64,000 nt of DNA from Kluyvera cryocrescens NBRC 102467. Its GTDB lineage: Bacteria; Pseudomonadota; Gammaproteobacteria; Enterobacterales; Enterobacteriaceae. Location of the stretch: NCBI RefSeq assembly GCF_001571285.1, contig NZ_BCTM01000001.1, positions 282,667 to 346,666 of the forward strand, written 5' to 3'. Below are positions 49,824 through 61,411 of the stretch, piece by piece (the stretch's first letter is position 1; every line of letters starts with the position of its first letter). The position numbers and the translations under genes are program-made. A model generated the notes under the pieces. The model did not search any database, was not told the origin of the DNA, and saw only the letters and a program-made list of their open reading frames with translations.

Positions 49824-49916
49824 TGTATATGTCGGGTGGCGGCTACGCCTTACCCGACATATACAGGTCTTTCTGTAGGCTTGATAAGCGTAGCGCCACC
49901 AGGCGGCGCACGGTGG
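49824..49916. repeat. REP/BIME element with strong hairpin
   Basis: A perfect 14-bp arm pair TGTATATGTCGGGT / ACCCGACATATACA (49824-49865) is followed by GTAGGCTTGATAAGCGTAGC and GCCACCAGGCGGCGC, the signature of enterobacterial REP units. It probably also stabilises or ends the preceding transcript. Confidence 0.75.
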
Positions 49917-50036
49917 CTATTTGCCTTATCTTATAGAAACAGCAGAGTTATCCGGTCAGATGCCTGATGTTCCGCTTATCTATATCAGGTATGCTCAGAA
50001 TTCATGGTGTGATCGGTAGCACACTTTAGGGTTTAA

Positions 50037-50470
<434 letters not shown>

Positions 50471-50471
<1 letters not shown>

Positions 50472-51166
50472 TGCTGCATTATATATGGTGGTCGCTACCG
50501 CTGACCTTAGCTGTCTTTTTTGCCGCCCGTAAGCTGGGCGCACGTTTTAAAATGCCGCTGCTCAACCCGCTGCTGGTGTCGATGGTGGTGATCATTCCCT
50601 TCCTGATGCTGACCGGGATCCCCTACGATCACTACTTTAAAGGCAGCGAAGTGTTAAACGACCTGCTGCAACCGGCGGTGGTCGCCCTCGCCTATCCGCT
50701 GTATGAACAGCTGCACCAGATTCGCGCGCGTTGGAAATCCATCATCACCATCTGCTTTATCGGTAGCGCGGTAGCAATGATCACCGGCACATCCGTCGCA
50801 CTGATGATGGGGGCATCACCGCAAATCGCCGCCTCTATTCTACCGAAATCGGTTACCACGCCGATTGCCATGGCGGTGAGCGGCAGTATTGGCGGGATCC
50901 CTGCCATCAGCGCCGTGTGCGTTATTTATGTTGGTATTCTTGGCGCGGTCTTTGGCCATACGCTGCTCAACCTGATGCGTATTACCACCAAAGCCTCGCG
51001 TGGGCTGTCGATGGGGACCGCTTCGCACGCTCTGGGTACCGCCCGCTGCGCCGAGCTGGATTACCAGGAAGGCGCGTTTAGTTCGCTGGCATTGGTCATC
51101 TGCGGCATCATTACTTCGCTGATTGCCCCGTTCCTGTTCCCGGTTATTCTGGCGGTGATGGGATAA
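50471..51166 (+). CDS. yohK: LrgB-family membrane protein YohK
   Basis: A 231-residue inner-membrane protein of the LrgB/CidB family with several helices and the conserved ILPKSVTTPIAMAVSGSIGG. It matches E. coli YohK. It is translationally coupled to yohJ. LrgAB-type pairs are now linked to pyruvate or other small-acid movement as well as to lysis control; its role here is not known. Confidence 0.93.
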
Positions 51167-51196
51167 AACGAGACAAATCACACATTTTTATATGAT

Positions 51197-51213
51197 GTTA
51201 CATGCGTTGCATT
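51197..51213. promoter_or_regulatory. Tandem CytR octamers upstream of cdd
   Basis: GTTACATG (51197-51204) and GTTGCATT (51206-51213). The second is the exact CytR recognition octamer, the first a near match in direct orientation. They lie just upstream of the CRP-like site, as at CytR-CRP co-regulated nucleoside genes. Confidence 0.6.
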
Positions 51214-51218
51214 AACAA

Positions 51219-51266
51219 TGAGATATTGATCACTAATTAAGACGAGCGCGCCCCGTACACTACGAT
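51219..51266 (+). promoter_or_regulatory. cdd promoter with CRP-like site
   Basis: TGAGA-TATTGA-TCACT (51219-51234) differs from the CRP consensus by one base per half. A class II start would fall near 51268; TACACT (51256-51261) or TACGAT (51261-51266) provides a -10 at about the right place. The cdd ATG is at 51296. Confidence 0.6.
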
Positions 51267-51295
51267 CCCATTACATTGTTATGAGGCACAACGCC

Positions 51296-52180
51296 ATGCA
51301 TCCACGTTTTCAATCTGCTTTTACGCAACTGGCGGCAGATCTGCAGACCGCTATCGCCCCGCTGCTAGCCGATCCGCATTTCCCTGCCGAGCTAAGCGCC
51401 GAGCAGGTCTCATCGCTGCAAAAAGCGACGGGGCTGGACGAAGACGCGCTCGCTTTTGCGCTTCTACCGCTGGCCGCCGCCTGCGCCCGCGCGGATCTGT
51501 CCAAGTTTAACGTCGGCGCAATTGCGCGTGGCGTCAGCGGCACCTGGTACTTCGGCGGCAATATGGAATTTCTCGGCGCAACCATGCAGCAAACCGTTCA
51601 TGCTGAACAGAGCGCCATTAGCCACGCCTGGCTGCGCGGTGAAAAAGCGCTGCAGGCGATCACCGTCAACTACACCCCATGCGGCCACTGCCGTCAGTTT
51701 ATGAATGAACTGAACAGCGGTCTGTCGCTGCGCATCAATTTGCCGGGTCGCCAACCGCATACCCTACAGGATTACCTGCCGGATGCCTTTGGGCCAAAAG
51801 ATCTGGATATCAAAACGCTGCTGATGGATGAACAGGATCACGGCTATCCGCTTGAGGGCGACGCGCTGGCACAGGCGGCAATTAAAGCCGCCAACAAAAG
51901 CCACACGCCGTACAGCAAATCCCCCTCCGGCGTGGCGCTGGAACTGCGCGACGGTTCGATTTTCAGCGGTAGCTACGCGGAAAACGCCGCCTTTAACCCG
52001 ACGCTGCCACCGCTGCAGGGTGCGTTGAACCTGCTGAGTCTCAACGGCTATGACTATCCGGATATTCAGCGTGCCATTCTGGCCGAACGCGCCGATGCAC
52101 CGCTTATCCAATGGGACGCCACCACCGCGACGCTCAAAGCGCTGGGCTGCAACAATATCGATCGCGTGTTGTTAGGCTGA
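51296..52180 (+). CDS. cdd: Cytidine deaminase
   Basis: A 294-residue enzyme, the same length as E. coli Cdd. The catalytic domain holds HAEQ (His102 and Glu104 region) and PCGHC, whose two cysteines complete the zinc site; a second, catalytically degenerate deaminase-like domain fills the C-terminal half ([19 protein letters not shown]). It converts cytidine and deoxycytidine to uridine forms. The start MHPRFQSAF matches E. coli; the five upstream in-frame codons are leader. Expression is expected under CytR and CRP. Confidence 0.97.
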   Translation: MHPRFQSAFTQLAADLQTAIAPLLADPHFPAELSAEQVSSLQKATGLDEDALAFALLPLAAACARADLSKFNVGAIARGVSGTWYFGGNMEFLGATMQQTVHAEQSAISHAWLRGEKALQAITVNYTPCGHCRQFMNELNSGLSLRINLPGRQPHTLQDYLPDAFGPKDLDIKTLLMDEQDHGYPLEGDALAQAAIKAANKSHTPYSKSPSGVALELRDGSIFSGSYAENAAFNPTLPPLQGALNLLSLNGYDYPDIQRAILAERADAPLIQWDATTATLKALGCNNIDRVLLG

Positions 52181-52351
52181 TAACCCTCTACGAACCCCGG
52201 ATGACGCATGCAAACGCTGACTCCGGGATCTCTTTGCTGTACGACGCTGGCTCAGACGGCGTAATTGTCGAATTTCCCCGCAATTAAACGATGGTTTCTT
52301 GCGCTTGCAAGGCGGGTACAGTAGCCTGATGTCTTCCTCGTCCACTATTGA

Positions 52352-53077
<726 letters not shown>

Positions 53078-53194
53078 TCACCGTGCGATGAGCGCTTCCC
53101 TCACCTCAAGTGAGATTCATTGAGTTAATCGTTCCTGTTCGCAAATAAGGTATTCTTGCGATTAGCTAATACCCACACCAAATCAACGGTTATT

Positions 53195-53210
53195 TGTGAA
53201 CATTTTCACA
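53195..53210 (+). promoter_or_regulatory. Consensus CRP site upstream of preTA
   Basis: TGTGA-ACATTT-TCACA is a perfect CRP half-site pair, 84 bp before the preT ATG. The -10 for a start 41 bp downstream is weak (TAGCCT at 53232-53237), which fits an activator-dependent promoter. Confidence 0.75.
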
Positions 53211-53293
53211 AATCCATCCCCCGCTTACGCTTAGCCTTTATCGAGTTGTTTCACTTCATTTGCCTTAATTAAACTAATCATTAAGGATCCTCT

Positions 53294-54526
53294 ATGTCGC
53301 AACACGATTATCTGGATGAGCTTATTCCCGCCTTCACGCCGCTGCTGGCAATAAAAGAAGCCTCACGCTGCCTGCTGTGCCACGATGCGCCTTGCAGCCA
53401 ATCCTGCCCAGCCGAAACCAATCCAGGCAAATTTATACGTTCAGTCTACTTTCGAAATCTGAAAGGCGCTGCCGAAACCATTCGAGAAAATAATGCGCTA
53501 GGTGCAGTTTGCGCCCGAGTTTGCCCAACGGAAAAATTATGCCAGCACGGCTGTTCACGTTCGGGCATTGACACGCCAATTGATATCGCCCGATTGCAGC
53601 GTTTTGTCACTGATTTTGAACAGCAAACGAAAATGAAGGTGTACCAGCCCGGCCGCAAAGATAAGGGCAAAATCGCAATTGTGGGCGCAGGCCCGGCAGG
53701 ATTACAAGCCAGCGTCACGCTGAGCAATCTCGGCTACGACGTCACCCTGTTTGAAAAAGAGTCACAGCCCGGCGGCTGGCTGCGCCACGGCATTCCGGAA
53801 TTCCGGCTGCCGCAGTCGGTGCTCGACGGTGAAATCAGCCGCATCGTTGAAATGGGGGTCACCCTTCGCTGTGGATGCGAGGTAGGAAAAACGATGACGC
53901 TGGCGCAGCTTAAAGACGACTATCGTGCGGTTCTGCTGACCGTTGGCCTGTCTAAAGGTGCCACGCTGCCGCTGTTTAACGACGCGAGCCCAGTTGAAAT
54001 CGCCGTCGACTTCTTACACCGCGCCCGCGCTCACAGCGGCAACATCACCGTGCCGCAAAGCGCGCTGATTATCGGCGGCGGCGACGTGGCTATGGACGTT
54101 GCCAGCACGCTAAAAGTGCTGGGCTGTGAGTCGGTGACCTGCGTCGCGCGCGAGGAGTTAGCCGAATTCCCGGCCAGCGTCAAAGAGTTCACCACCACTC
54201 AGGCCTTAGGGGTGTCGATTATTGATGGCTTTACGCCAACCGCTGCGGTGGGCAACAAAGTAACCTTCAAACATGTTCGCTTGCCAGGTGAACTCACGCT
54301 AACCGCCGAGCAGATTATTCTCGCCGTCGGCCAGCATGCTGAACTGGAAGCCTTTGCCGGTATTCAGGTCCAGCGCAATACCGTGGAGACGCAGCATTAC
54401 CAGACCGCTGACCCCGCCGTGTTCGCCGCGGGTGATATCGTTCAGGGAGATAAAACCGTGGTTTACGCCGTGAAAACCGGGAAAGAAGCCGCTCAGGCTA
54501 TTCATCACTATTTAGAGGAGGCGTAA
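53294..54526 (+). CDS. preT: NAD-dependent dihydropyrimidine dehydrogenase subunit PreT
   Basis: A 410-residue flavoprotein. N-terminal cysteine clusters [14 protein letters not shown] and [15 protein letters not shown] bind two [4Fe-4S] centres. A FAD-binding Rossmann motif [10 protein letters not shown] and a NAD(H) motif [13 protein letters not shown] follow, as in the small subunit of glutamate synthase. With PreA it reduces uracil and thymine using NADH. Its stop is 2 bp from the preA start. Confidence 0.95.
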   Translation: MSQHDYLDELIPAFTPLLAIKEASRCLLCHDAPCSQSCPAETNPGKFIRSVYFRNLKGAAETIRENNALGAVCARVCPTEKLCQHGCSRSGIDTPIDIARLQRFVTDFEQQTKMKVYQPGRKDKGKIAIVGAGPAGLQASVTLSNLGYDVTLFEKESQPGGWLRHGIPEFRLPQSVLDGEISRIVEMGVTLRCGCEVGKTMTLAQLKDDYRAVLLTVGLSKGATLPLFNDASPVEIAVDFLHRARAHSGNITVPQSALIIGGGDVAMDVASTLKVLGCESVTCVAREELAEFPASVKEFTTTQALGVSIIDGFTPTAAVGNKVTFKHVRLPGELTLTAEQIILAVGQHAELEAFAGIQVQRNTVETQHYQTADPAVFAAGDIVQGDKTVVYAVKTGKEAAQAIHHYLEEA

Positions 54527-54528
54527 TC

Positions 54529-55764
54529 ATGTTGACCAAAGATCTCTCTATTACCTTCTGTGGCGTGAAATTCCCCAACCCGTTCTGCCTCTCCTCTTCC
54601 CCGGTTGGCAACTGCTATGAAATGTGCGCCAAAGCCTACGATAGCGGTTGGGGTGGCATCGTATTTAAAACTATCGGTTTCTTTATCGCTAACGAGGTTT
54701 CACCGCGCTTTGATCACCTGACCAAAGAGGATACCGGTTTCATTGGCTTTAAAAATATGGAGCAGATAGCCGAGCACCCGCTGGTGGAAAATCTGGCCGC
54801 TATCCGCCGACTCAAACACGATTACCCCGACAAAGTGCTGATCGCTTCGATCATGGGTGAAAATGAGCAGCAGTGGCAGGACCTGGCAAAACGGGTGGAA
54901 GACGCCGGCGCCGATATGATTGAATGCAACTTCTCTTGCCCGCAGATGACCTCTCACGCCATGGGCAGCGACGTTGGGCAAAGTCCTGAACTGGTAGAAA
55001 AATATTGCAGGGCGGTGAAACGAGGCACTTCTTTGCCGATGCTTGCCAAAATGACGCCGAATATTGGCGATATGTGCGAGGTTGCGCTGGCCGCTAAACG
55101 CGGCGGTGCGGATGGCATCGCTACCATCAACACCGTTAAGTCGATTACCAATATCGACCTGAATCGTAAAATTGGGATGCCGATAGTAAACGGTAAGTCC
55201 AGTGTATCAGGCTATTCAGGTAAAGCCGTGAAACCTATTGCCCTGCGTTTTATTCAACAGCTAAGAACGCATCCTGGATTGCACGATTTCCCCATCAGCG
55301 GCATAGGTGGAATTGAAACCTGGGAAGACGCTGCCGAATTTTTACTACTGGGTGCCGCCACGCTGCAGGTTACGACCGGCATCATGCAGTACGGCTACCG
55401 CATCGTCGAAGATATGATTAGCGGCCTATCCCACTACCTGGCGGACCAGGGCTTTGCATCGCTTGACGAAATGGTCGGGCTGGCAAACCACAATATCGTC
55501 CCCGCCGAAGAGCTCGACCGCAGCTACATTGTTTATCCGCATATCAATCAGGATAAATGCGTGGGTTGCGGCCGTTGCTATATCTCCTGCTATGACGGCG
55601 GACACCAGGCAATGGAGTGGGATGAGGAAAGCCGTACACCGCATTGCAATACGGAAAAATGCGTCGGTTGCCTGTTATGCGGTCATGTCTGCCCGGTGGC
55701 CTGTATTGACCTTGGGAACGTGGTATTTAAACCTGGTGAAAAAGAGCACGCGGTTGCGCTTTAA
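54529..55764 (+). CDS. preA: NAD-dependent dihydropyrimidine dehydrogenase subunit PreA
   Basis: A 411-residue subunit with an FMN-binding dihydroorotate-dehydrogenase-like barrel (about 1-320; [20 protein letters not shown] holds the catalytic loop). Two C-terminal ferredoxin-type clusters follow ([26 protein letters not shown]). It forms a complex with PreT. Start and length agree with E. coli PreA. Confidence 0.96.
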   Translation: MLTKDLSITFCGVKFPNPFCLSSSPVGNCYEMCAKAYDSGWGGIVFKTIGFFIANEVSPRFDHLTKEDTGFIGFKNMEQIAEHPLVENLAAIRRLKHDYPDKVLIASIMGENEQQWQDLAKRVEDAGADMIECNFSCPQMTSHAMGSDVGQSPELVEKYCRAVKRGTSLPMLAKMTPNIGDMCEVALAAKRGGADGIATINTVKSITNIDLNRKIGMPIVNGKSSVSGYSGKAVKPIALRFIQQLRTHPGLHDFPISGIGGIETWEDAAEFLLLGAATLQVTTGIMQYGYRIVEDMISGLSHYLADQGFASLDEMVGLANHNIVPAEELDRSYIVYPHINQDKCVGCGRCYISCYDGGHQAMEWDEESRTPHCNTEKCVGCLLCGHVCPVACIDLGNVVFKPGEKEHAVAL

Positions 55765-55808
55765 CACCCTGACTTTCGGCCTGCTTTGCGGGCCGGATGG
55801 AAAATGCT

Positions 55809-56264
55809 ATGAGTCCACTTGTTGCCATTGCGCTAACGACGGGAGTTTTATCCGGTATTTGGGGTTGGATTGCTGTCAGTTGGGGCTTACTGAACTGGGC
55901 TGGATTTCTGGGCTGTACCGCATACTTTGCCTGCCCGCAGGGCGGAATTAGAGGGTTGGGAATATCGTTTTGCACACTGCTGAGCGGCATATTCTGGGCA
56001 GAGGTCATTATCTATGGCAGCGCGCTATCACCCGCATTTTCAGTGGTAAGTTATGTATTAACCGGGATTGTGGCTTTTGCCATGTGTTTTCAGGCCAAAA
56101 ATGGCTTACTTTCGTTCGTACCCGGAACATTTATCGGTGCCTGTACGACTTTCGCCTGTGACGGTAACTGGCGTGCGGCGCTCCCCGCACTGCTGATCGG
56201 GTTGTTGTTTGGCTATGCAATGAAAAATAGTGGGCTGTATATTGCCGCTCACAGCAGCAGATAG
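55809..56264 (+). CDS. DUF1097 membrane protein (YcdZ-like)
   Basis: A 151-residue protein with about five predicted helices and the DUF1097 pattern (SGIWGWIAVSWGLLNWAGFLG, CPQGGIRGLG, GTFIGACTTFACDG), resembling E. coli YcdZ. I start at 55809; GGATGG lies 8 nt upstream. It is 44 bp past preA on the same strand and likely in that operon, which is unusual compared with E. coli. Its 3' end lies antisense to the abnormal extension of mglC. Confidence 0.85.
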   Translation: MSPLVAIALTTGVLSGIWGWIAVSWGLLNWAGFLGCTAYFACPQGGIRGLGISFCTLLSGIFWAEVIIYGSALSPAFSVVSYVLTGIVAFAMCFQAKNGLLSFVPGTFIGACTTFACDGNWRAALPALLIGLLFGYAMKNSGLYIAAHSSR

Positions 56265-57332
56265 CTGCAAACGACAAGACGTAAAAAAGCCCAGCATCTG
56301 CTGGCTTTTTTGTCTGCGTGAATTACTCTTACGCGCGTATTTCAGTGAATCCAGCGCCACCGCAAAGATAATGATCGCGCCTTTGATAATGTACTGCCAG
56401 TACGGGTTCACGCCGATATAAGTCAGACCGTAGTTGATAACGGTGAAGATGATAACACCGGTCACCACGCCCACAACGGTACCGACGCCGCCGCTGAACG
56501 ACACGCCGCCCACCACGCAGGCTGCAATCGCATCCAGCTCATACATAAAGCCTAAGTTGTTGGTTGCCGAGCCGATACGGCCCGCTTCCAGCAGACCGCC
56601 GAAGGCATAGAACACGCCGGACAGCGCATAAATCACCAGCAGGTTCAGCGCTACGTTAACGCCAGAGACTTTTGCCGCTTCCGGGTTACCGCCGATGGCG
56701 AAGATGTTTTTACCAAAGCGGGTTTTATTCCACAGCACCCAGACGAAGGCAACGGCGATCAGCGCATAGAAGGTGATGTAAGACAGACGGAAACTGCCCA
56801 GCGCAATAAACCCTTGCGCGAAGGTTGAGAAGCCGCTGTCAAAGCCGGAAATTGGCGATGCGCCCACGAAGTCGTAGTACAGTGAGTTGATCCCGTAAAC
56901 GATAATCATGGTGCCCAGGGTGGTGATAAACGGCGTCACGTTAAGGTAAGCAATGATAATGCCGTTAATCAGGCCGATAACGGCACCAATTGCGCAGACA
57001 ATCAGTACCACTACGAAAATCGGCATCGTCGCCATCTCAGGGAAGACCTTATTGGCATTCTCCATGGATTGCAGCAGCGTCGCCGCAATAACCGCCGCAA
57101 GGCCAACCTGACGGCCGGCAGAGAGGTCGGTCCCTTGGGTGACGATAAGGCCAGCCACACCCAGCGCAATGATAATACGGACGGAAGACTGGGTCAGGAT
57201 GTTACTGAGGTTCAACAGACTTAAGAAAGTCGGGTCCTGGATAATAATAATGGCCAACAGAACCAAAAGAACGACGTAGATGCCGCCATCTTTCAGATAA
57301 CTCAGAAAGCTTTTTTTATTTAACGTACTCAT
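56106..57332 (-). CDS. mglC: Galactose/methyl-galactoside ABC permease MglC, C-terminally extended
   Basis: Residues 1-335 match E. coli MglC (336 residues): several helices, ALGVAGLIVTQGTDLSAGRQ, GGNPEAAKVSGVNVALN and ALDSLKYARK at the normal end. Instead of stopping, the frame continues for 73 unrelated residues, through the terminator and antisense into the DUF1097 gene, to a stop at 56106. A TAA sits at 56325-56323 one base out of frame, so a one-base deletion in the last codons is the simplest cause. The core should still function as the membrane channel of the MglABC importer. Confidence 0.92.
   Translation of the reverse strand: MSTLNKKSFLSYLKDGGIYVVLLVLLAIIIIQDPTFLSLLNLSNILTQSSVRIIIALGVAGLIVTQGTDLSAGRQVGLAAVIAATLLQSMENANKVFPEMATMPIFVVVLIVCAIGAVIGLINGIIIAYLNVTPFITTLGTMIIVYGINSLYYDFVGASPISGFDSGFSTFAQGFIALGSFRLSYITFYALIAVAFVWVLWNKTRFGKNIFAIGGNPEAAKVSGVNVALNLLVIYALSGVFYAFGGLLEAGRIGSATNNLGFMYELDAIAACVVGGVSFSGGVGTVVGVVTGVIIFTVINYGLTYIGVNPYWQYIIKGAIIIFAVALDSLKYARKSNSRRQKSQQMLGFFTSCRLQLSAAVSGNIQPTIFHCIAKQQPDQQCGERRTPVTVTGESRTGTDKCSGYERK
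56283..56311. terminator. Bidirectional terminator between DUF1097 gene and mglC
   Basis: AAAAAAGCCCAGCA / TGCTGGCTTTTTT (one bulged C) around a 2-nt loop. The arms act on both strands. The extended mglC frame reads through it. Confidence 0.88.
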
Positions 57333-57347
57333 CTCGAGCCCCTGCGA

Positions 57348-58868
57348 TTAAAGATGCAATGACGCAAGACGGAGAATTTCGTTTTGCGTTGTTGTTTTCG
57401 TTTCGACAATCCCGGCGACCATGCCATTACTCATGACAAGGATGCGGTCAGTAATTCCCAGCAGCTCAGGCATTTCTGAAGAAATAATCATAATTCCTTT
57501 ATCTTTCTTCGCCAGCTCAGCGATTAATTGATAAATTTCAAATTTCGCCCCAACATCAATGCCGCGGGTTGGTTCATCAAGCATTAAAATTTCAGGTTGG
57601 GTTAACAACCAGCGACCAATAATAACCTTTTGCTGGTTACCGCCAGACAATGAACCAATTTGCGTATGGTGCCCTGGTGTTTTAACACGCATGGAGTCAA
57701 TAACCCATTGGGTATCACTCTTCATGCGAGAATTATCCAGCAGACCCACTTTATTTTTATAATTCTTAATATTGGAAATTAATGAGTTAAATCCAATATC
57801 AAGATAGGCGTAAATACCGGTAGAGCGACGCTCTTCGGTCACCAGCGCAAAACCGTTATTAATGGCTTCGTTAGCGCTGTGGTTATTAATTTTCTTACCG
57901 TGCAGCGTAATGGTACCGCCCGACTTTTCGCGCACGCCAAACAGCGTCTCGACGATATCGGTACGTTTTGCCCCTACCAGACCAGCAATACCGAGGATTT
58001 CACCTTTGCGTAGCTGGAACGACACATCGCGAATCGACGGCTGGCGTAGTGAGGTCAGGTGCTGAACATCGAGAATCACCTCACCCGGCGTGTTCTGGCG
58101 GTCCGGGAAGCGCTGGTTCAGCGAACGACCAACCATCATGGCGATGATCTTGTCCATATCCAGACCTTCCAGCGGTTGGGTAGCAATCCACTGCCCATCG
58201 CGCAGAACGGTAATTTCATCACACAGCTGGAAGATCTCTTCCATCTTGTGCGAGATATAGACAATGCCGCAGCCGCGATCTTTAAGCTTACGGATGATGG
58301 AGAACAGATGGTTCACCTCTTTTTCCGTCAGCGATGACGTCGGCTCATCCATAATCACGATTTTCGCGTTATAGGAGAAGGCCTTGGCGATTTCAATCAT
58401 CTGCATCTGCGAAACGGATAAGGTCCCTACGCGAGCGCGCGGATCGATATCAATATCCAACTCGTCAAAGATGGCTTTGGTATCACGATACATTTTATCC
58501 TGATCGACAAACATGCCTTTGGTGGGATAGCGCCCCAACCACATGTTGTCCATCACCGAACGTTGTAATACCAGATTAAGTTCCTGGTGGACCATCGAAA
58601 TCCCATTTTCTAGCGCTTCTTTCGCCGAATGGAAATCAATTTCTTTGCCCTGAAATAAAATACTGCCGGAATCTTTTTGGTAGATTCCAAATAGACATTT
58701 TAATAACGTTGATTTGCCCGCGCCGTTCTCACCCATTAATGCATGGATAGAATGGGGACGAACTTTCAGGTTAACATTATCGAGTGCTTTTACGCCCGGA
58801 AATGACTTGTTGATCTGGCTCATTTCCAACAAGAATTCACCAGACGGCTCTCTATTATTGTTGTCCAT
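57348..58868 (-). CDS. mglA: Galactose/methyl-galactoside ABC transporter ATPase MglA
   Basis: A 506-residue tandem ATPase of the monosaccharide type, the same length as E. coli MglA. The first domain has Walker [10 protein letters not shown] and Walker [12 protein letters not shown]. The second has the degenerate Walker [10 protein letters not shown] and the signature LSGGNQQK, as usual in MglA/RbsA. I start at 58868 ([12 protein letters not shown]); 16 more in-frame residues upstream are not conserved. It is the middle gene of mglBAC. Confidence 0.95.
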   Translation of the reverse strand: MDNNNREPSGEFLLEMSQINKSFPGVKALDNVNLKVRPHSIHALMGENGAGKSTLLKCLFGIYQKDSGSILFQGKEIDFHSAKEALENGISMVHQELNLVLQRSVMDNMWLGRYPTKGMFVDQDKMYRDTKAIFDELDIDIDPRARVGTLSVSQMQMIEIAKAFSYNAKIVIMDEPTSSLTEKEVNHLFSIIRKLKDRGCGIVYISHKMEEIFQLCDEITVLRDGQWIATQPLEGLDMDKIIAMMVGRSLNQRFPDRQNTPGEVILDVQHLTSLRQPSIRDVSFQLRKGEILGIAGLVGAKRTDIVETLFGVREKSGGTITLHGKKINNHSANEAINNGFALVTEERRSTGIYAYLDIGFNSLISNIKNYKNKVGLLDNSRMKSDTQWVIDSMRVKTPGHHTQIGSLSGGNQQKVIIGRWLLTQPEILMLDEPTRGIDVGAKFEIYQLIAELAKKDKGIMIISSEMPELLGITDRILVMSNGMVAGIVETKTTTQNEILRLASLHL

Positions 58869-58942
58869 AATTGTACCTGGCTGCGATATTTCTGCGTCAG
58901 TATTTATATGGCGCACGAATGTGCGCCATATATAATTAAAGA

Positions 58943-59941
58943 TTACTTACCGGTGAATTCGCTAAGGTTGTCTTTATCTACGCCAACGTAAGGTACGCGG
59001 ACGATTTTGTTCTCAATTTTCCAGTTAGTGCCGTCGGCTGCACCTTTACCATCGGCGAGGTTTTTCGCCAGATCAAAGGTCGCTTTCGCCTGGTTGTTAG
59101 CATCGTTCAGCACGGTACCGGCCATCGCACCAGATTTCACCAGCGCCAGGGCTTCAGGCAGGGCATCAACACCGAAGACTGGGATAGAGGATTTGTTGTG
59201 TGCTTTCAGCGCTTCAACCGCACCCATTGCCATCGCATCGTTGTTCGCGATCACGACTTCAATTTTGTTGGCGTTCGGGCCGGACAGCCATGCATCCATC
59301 TTATCTTTAGCCTGAGCGGTATCCCACATCGCGGTATCCAGCGCCAGCTGCTGAGTTTTCAGACCCTTATCATTCAGCTCTTTGATAACGTAGGTGGTAC
59401 GTGCTTCAGCATCCGGGTGGCCAGGTTCGCCTTTCAGCAGAACGAACTGTACCTGACCGTCTTTGTTCAGATCCCAGTTCGGGTTTGCCGCCCAGTGTTT
59501 AGCAATCAGATCGCCCTGGATGATGCCGGACTCTTTGGAGTCAGTCCCAACATAGAAAGCTTTGTCGTAGCTATCCAGCGCTTTACGAGAAGGTTCTTTG
59601 TTGAAGAAGACGATTGGCACGTTCTGGCCGCGCGCTTTTTCAATCACCGTACCCGCCGCAGCAGGGTCAACGAGGTTAATCGCCAGCGCTTTCACGCCTT
59701 TTGCCAACAGCACGTCAATCTGATCGTTCTGTTTGGACTGGTCGTTCTGCGAGTCGTTCATCAGCAGCTGTACGTCAGGTGCTGCTTTCGCGTCTTTCTC
59801 GATAGCTTTGCGCACAACGGACATAAAGTTATCGTCGTATTTATAGATCGTCACACCAATACGGGTATCGGCTGCGTGCGCTGCGGCACCGAAAAACATG
59901 CTGGCCATCAGGGCAGACAGGGTTAACACCTTCTTATTCAT
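58943..59941 (-). CDS. mglB: D-galactose-binding periplasmic protein MglB
   Basis: A 332-residue periplasmic binding protein with a signal peptide (1-23, ending AHA). The sugar-binding fold includes [20 protein letters not shown] and the calcium loop DLNKDGQVQ. It delivers galactose, glucose and methyl-galactosides to MglAC and serves as chemoreceptor ligand for Trg. The length equals E. coli MglB. It is the first gene of the operon. Confidence 0.97.
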   Translation of the reverse strand: MNKKVLTLSALMASMFFGAAAHAADTRIGVTIYKYDDNFMSVVRKAIEKDAKAAPDVQLLMNDSQNDQSKQNDQIDVLLAKGVKALAINLVDPAAAGTVIEKARGQNVPIVFFNKEPSRKALDSYDKAFYVGTDSKESGIIQGDLIAKHWAANPNWDLNKDGQVQFVLLKGEPGHPDAEARTTYVIKELNDKGLKTQQLALDTAMWDTAQAKDKMDAWLSGPNANKIEVVIANNDAMAMGAVEALKAHNKSSIPVFGVDALPEALALVKSGAMAGTVLNDANNQAKATFDLAKNLADGKGAADGTNWKIENKIVRVPYVGVDKDNLSEFTGK

Positions 59942-60159
59942 GGTATCTCCGGTTTTATTATGCAGGGTAGTTCAGATGATAATAGTCGGCAGGTAGCGTT
60001 AATAAGATGTTACTGCTCGACGAAATTCACTGATAAATATTTGTTCTTCCGTGTTGAGTAACGATCCAGGTTACGCTTTAATCTTCGTTTGCGGTCGAAA
60101 TACGCTATAAAAAGTGATTAATCACCGTTACATCATGTTTCAATCGACTAAACGCTGCC

Positions 60160-60221
60160 ATCATAGCCATCGCAATGTTAACAATCTGTGAATTTACTCA
60201 CAGATTGAAAACGGTTACATC
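60160..60221 (-). promoter_or_regulatory. mglBAC promoter: gal operator, CRP site and -10
   Basis: In the minus-strand direction: gal operator around 60205-60221 (plus strand TTGAAAACGGTTACATC), a perfect CRP site TGTGA-ATTTAC-TCACA at 60187-60202, and TATGAT at 60160-60165. The spacing fits a class II CRP promoter with a start near 60153 and GalS/GalR repression, as known for mgl in E. coli. The rest of the 290-bp gap (59942-60159) is leader and holds no gene. Confidence 0.8.
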
Positions 60222-60232
60222 GGCTGAACATG

Positions 60233-61261
60233 TTAGTTCGTGATGGGATGCACAAATTGCCGTTGAGCCACCGAATGGCGGCGAACCAGCGTCGGCATAA
60301 AACAGTGTGTTGCCTCACCATCCAGCTTTCCTGCCGCCCCGAGCAGCGCCAGTTCAGTCGCCTGTTTCGCCATAGAAACAATCGGGTAGCGGATGGTTGT
60401 AAGCTGAGGATCGGTATAGCGGGCAATGGGAATATCATCAAAACCAATAACTGAAACCTGCTGCGGCACGGCAATACCGTTGTCTTTCAATGCGCTAAGT
60501 GCTCCGGCGGCCATATTATCGTTGTAGGCAAATACGGCGGTTAATCCGGCATTGCGCCCTAACAGCTCAACCATCGCCGCTTCGCCACCGGGCATGTCAG
60601 GCGTCCCGGTTCCGACCCAGCTATCCGGCGCCACAATACCCTGCTCCTGCAGCGCGCGCGCCCACCCTTCCCGGCGCATATCGTCATCTTCAATATGATG
60701 ACTGGAAGCGAGATAGCCAATGCGCTGATGCCCGTGATTGAGCAGCATGCGCGTGCCCATCAGCGCACCGCTGATGTTATCGAGGCTAACGCAGCGGTGG
60801 GCATAGCCTGGTACGACGCGGTTAATTAATACCATGCCCGGCATATGTGCCATGAACTCACCAAGCTCACGATCGCTTAACGCTTTTGAATGCACGATAA
60901 GCGCGCTGCATCGCTGACGTATCAGGACCTCAATGGCGTGGCGTTCTTTTTCCGCTTCGTGATAGCTATTGCCGATAAGCACATACTTTTGATGCTGCTG
61001 GGCGACCATGTCCACGGCTTTCACCAGTGCGCCAAAGAAGGCGTCGGACACGTCCATCACTACCACACCGATAGTGTCGCTGACCTGGGTGGCCAGCGCC
61101 TGGGCATTCGCGTTGGGCCGGTAGCCGAGAGAAGAAACCGCTTTCATCACCGCATCGCGAGTATCCTGGCTCACCAGAGTGCTGTTGTTCAGCACGCGGG
61201 ATACCGTGGCAACGGAAACGCCGGCCTGGCGGGCGACATCACGAATGGTGATCATACTCAC
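60233..61261 (-). CDS. galS: LacI-family repressor GalS
   Basis: A 342-residue repressor (E. coli GalS has 346). The N-terminal helix-turn-helix and hinge [20 protein letters not shown] is followed by a periplasmic-binding-like core ([40 protein letters not shown]). It is the galactose-responsive isorepressor of the mgl and gal genes. It lies upstream of mglB on the same strand, as in E. coli. Confidence 0.95.
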   Translation of the reverse strand: MSMITIRDVARQAGVSVATVSRVLNNSTLVSQDTRDAVMKAVSSLGYRPNANAQALATQVSDTIGVVVMDVSDAFFGALVKAVDMVAQQHQKYVLIGNSYHEAEKERHAIEVLIRQRCSALIVHSKALSDRELGEFMAHMPGMVLINRVVPGYAHRCVSLDNISGALMGTRMLLNHGHQRIGYLASSHHIEDDDMRREGWARALQEQGIVAPDSWVGTGTPDMPGGEAAMVELLGRNAGLTAVFAYNDNMAAGALSALKDNGIAVPQQVSVIGFDDIPIARYTDPQLTTIRYPIVSMAKQATELALLGAAGKLDGEATHCFMPTLVRRHSVAQRQFVHPITN

Positions 61262-61346
61262 CGTCCGGTAATAAGTTGCTGCAATTCACGTTACACCCCC
61301 TATGTCCAGCAAGAGCGCTATTCTGGCAGTGTCTATGCAGCAACTA

Positions 61347-61383
61347 CGTGAGAGAGGTCACAGGGCTGGAAACGGTTACATCC
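61347..61383 (-). promoter_or_regulatory. galS autoregulatory region
   Basis: A gal operator CTGGAAACGGTTACATCC (61366-61383) lies next to a CRP-like site CGTGA-GAGAGG-TCACA (61347-61362). CAGAAT at 61320-61325 on the minus strand is a plausible -10. A second CRP-like half (TGTGATCTAGATCGTTA, from 61398) lies further upstream, near the end of yeiB. Confidence 0.65.
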
Positions 61384-61411
61384 GTTTTGTTAATGGTTGT
61401 GATCTAGATCG

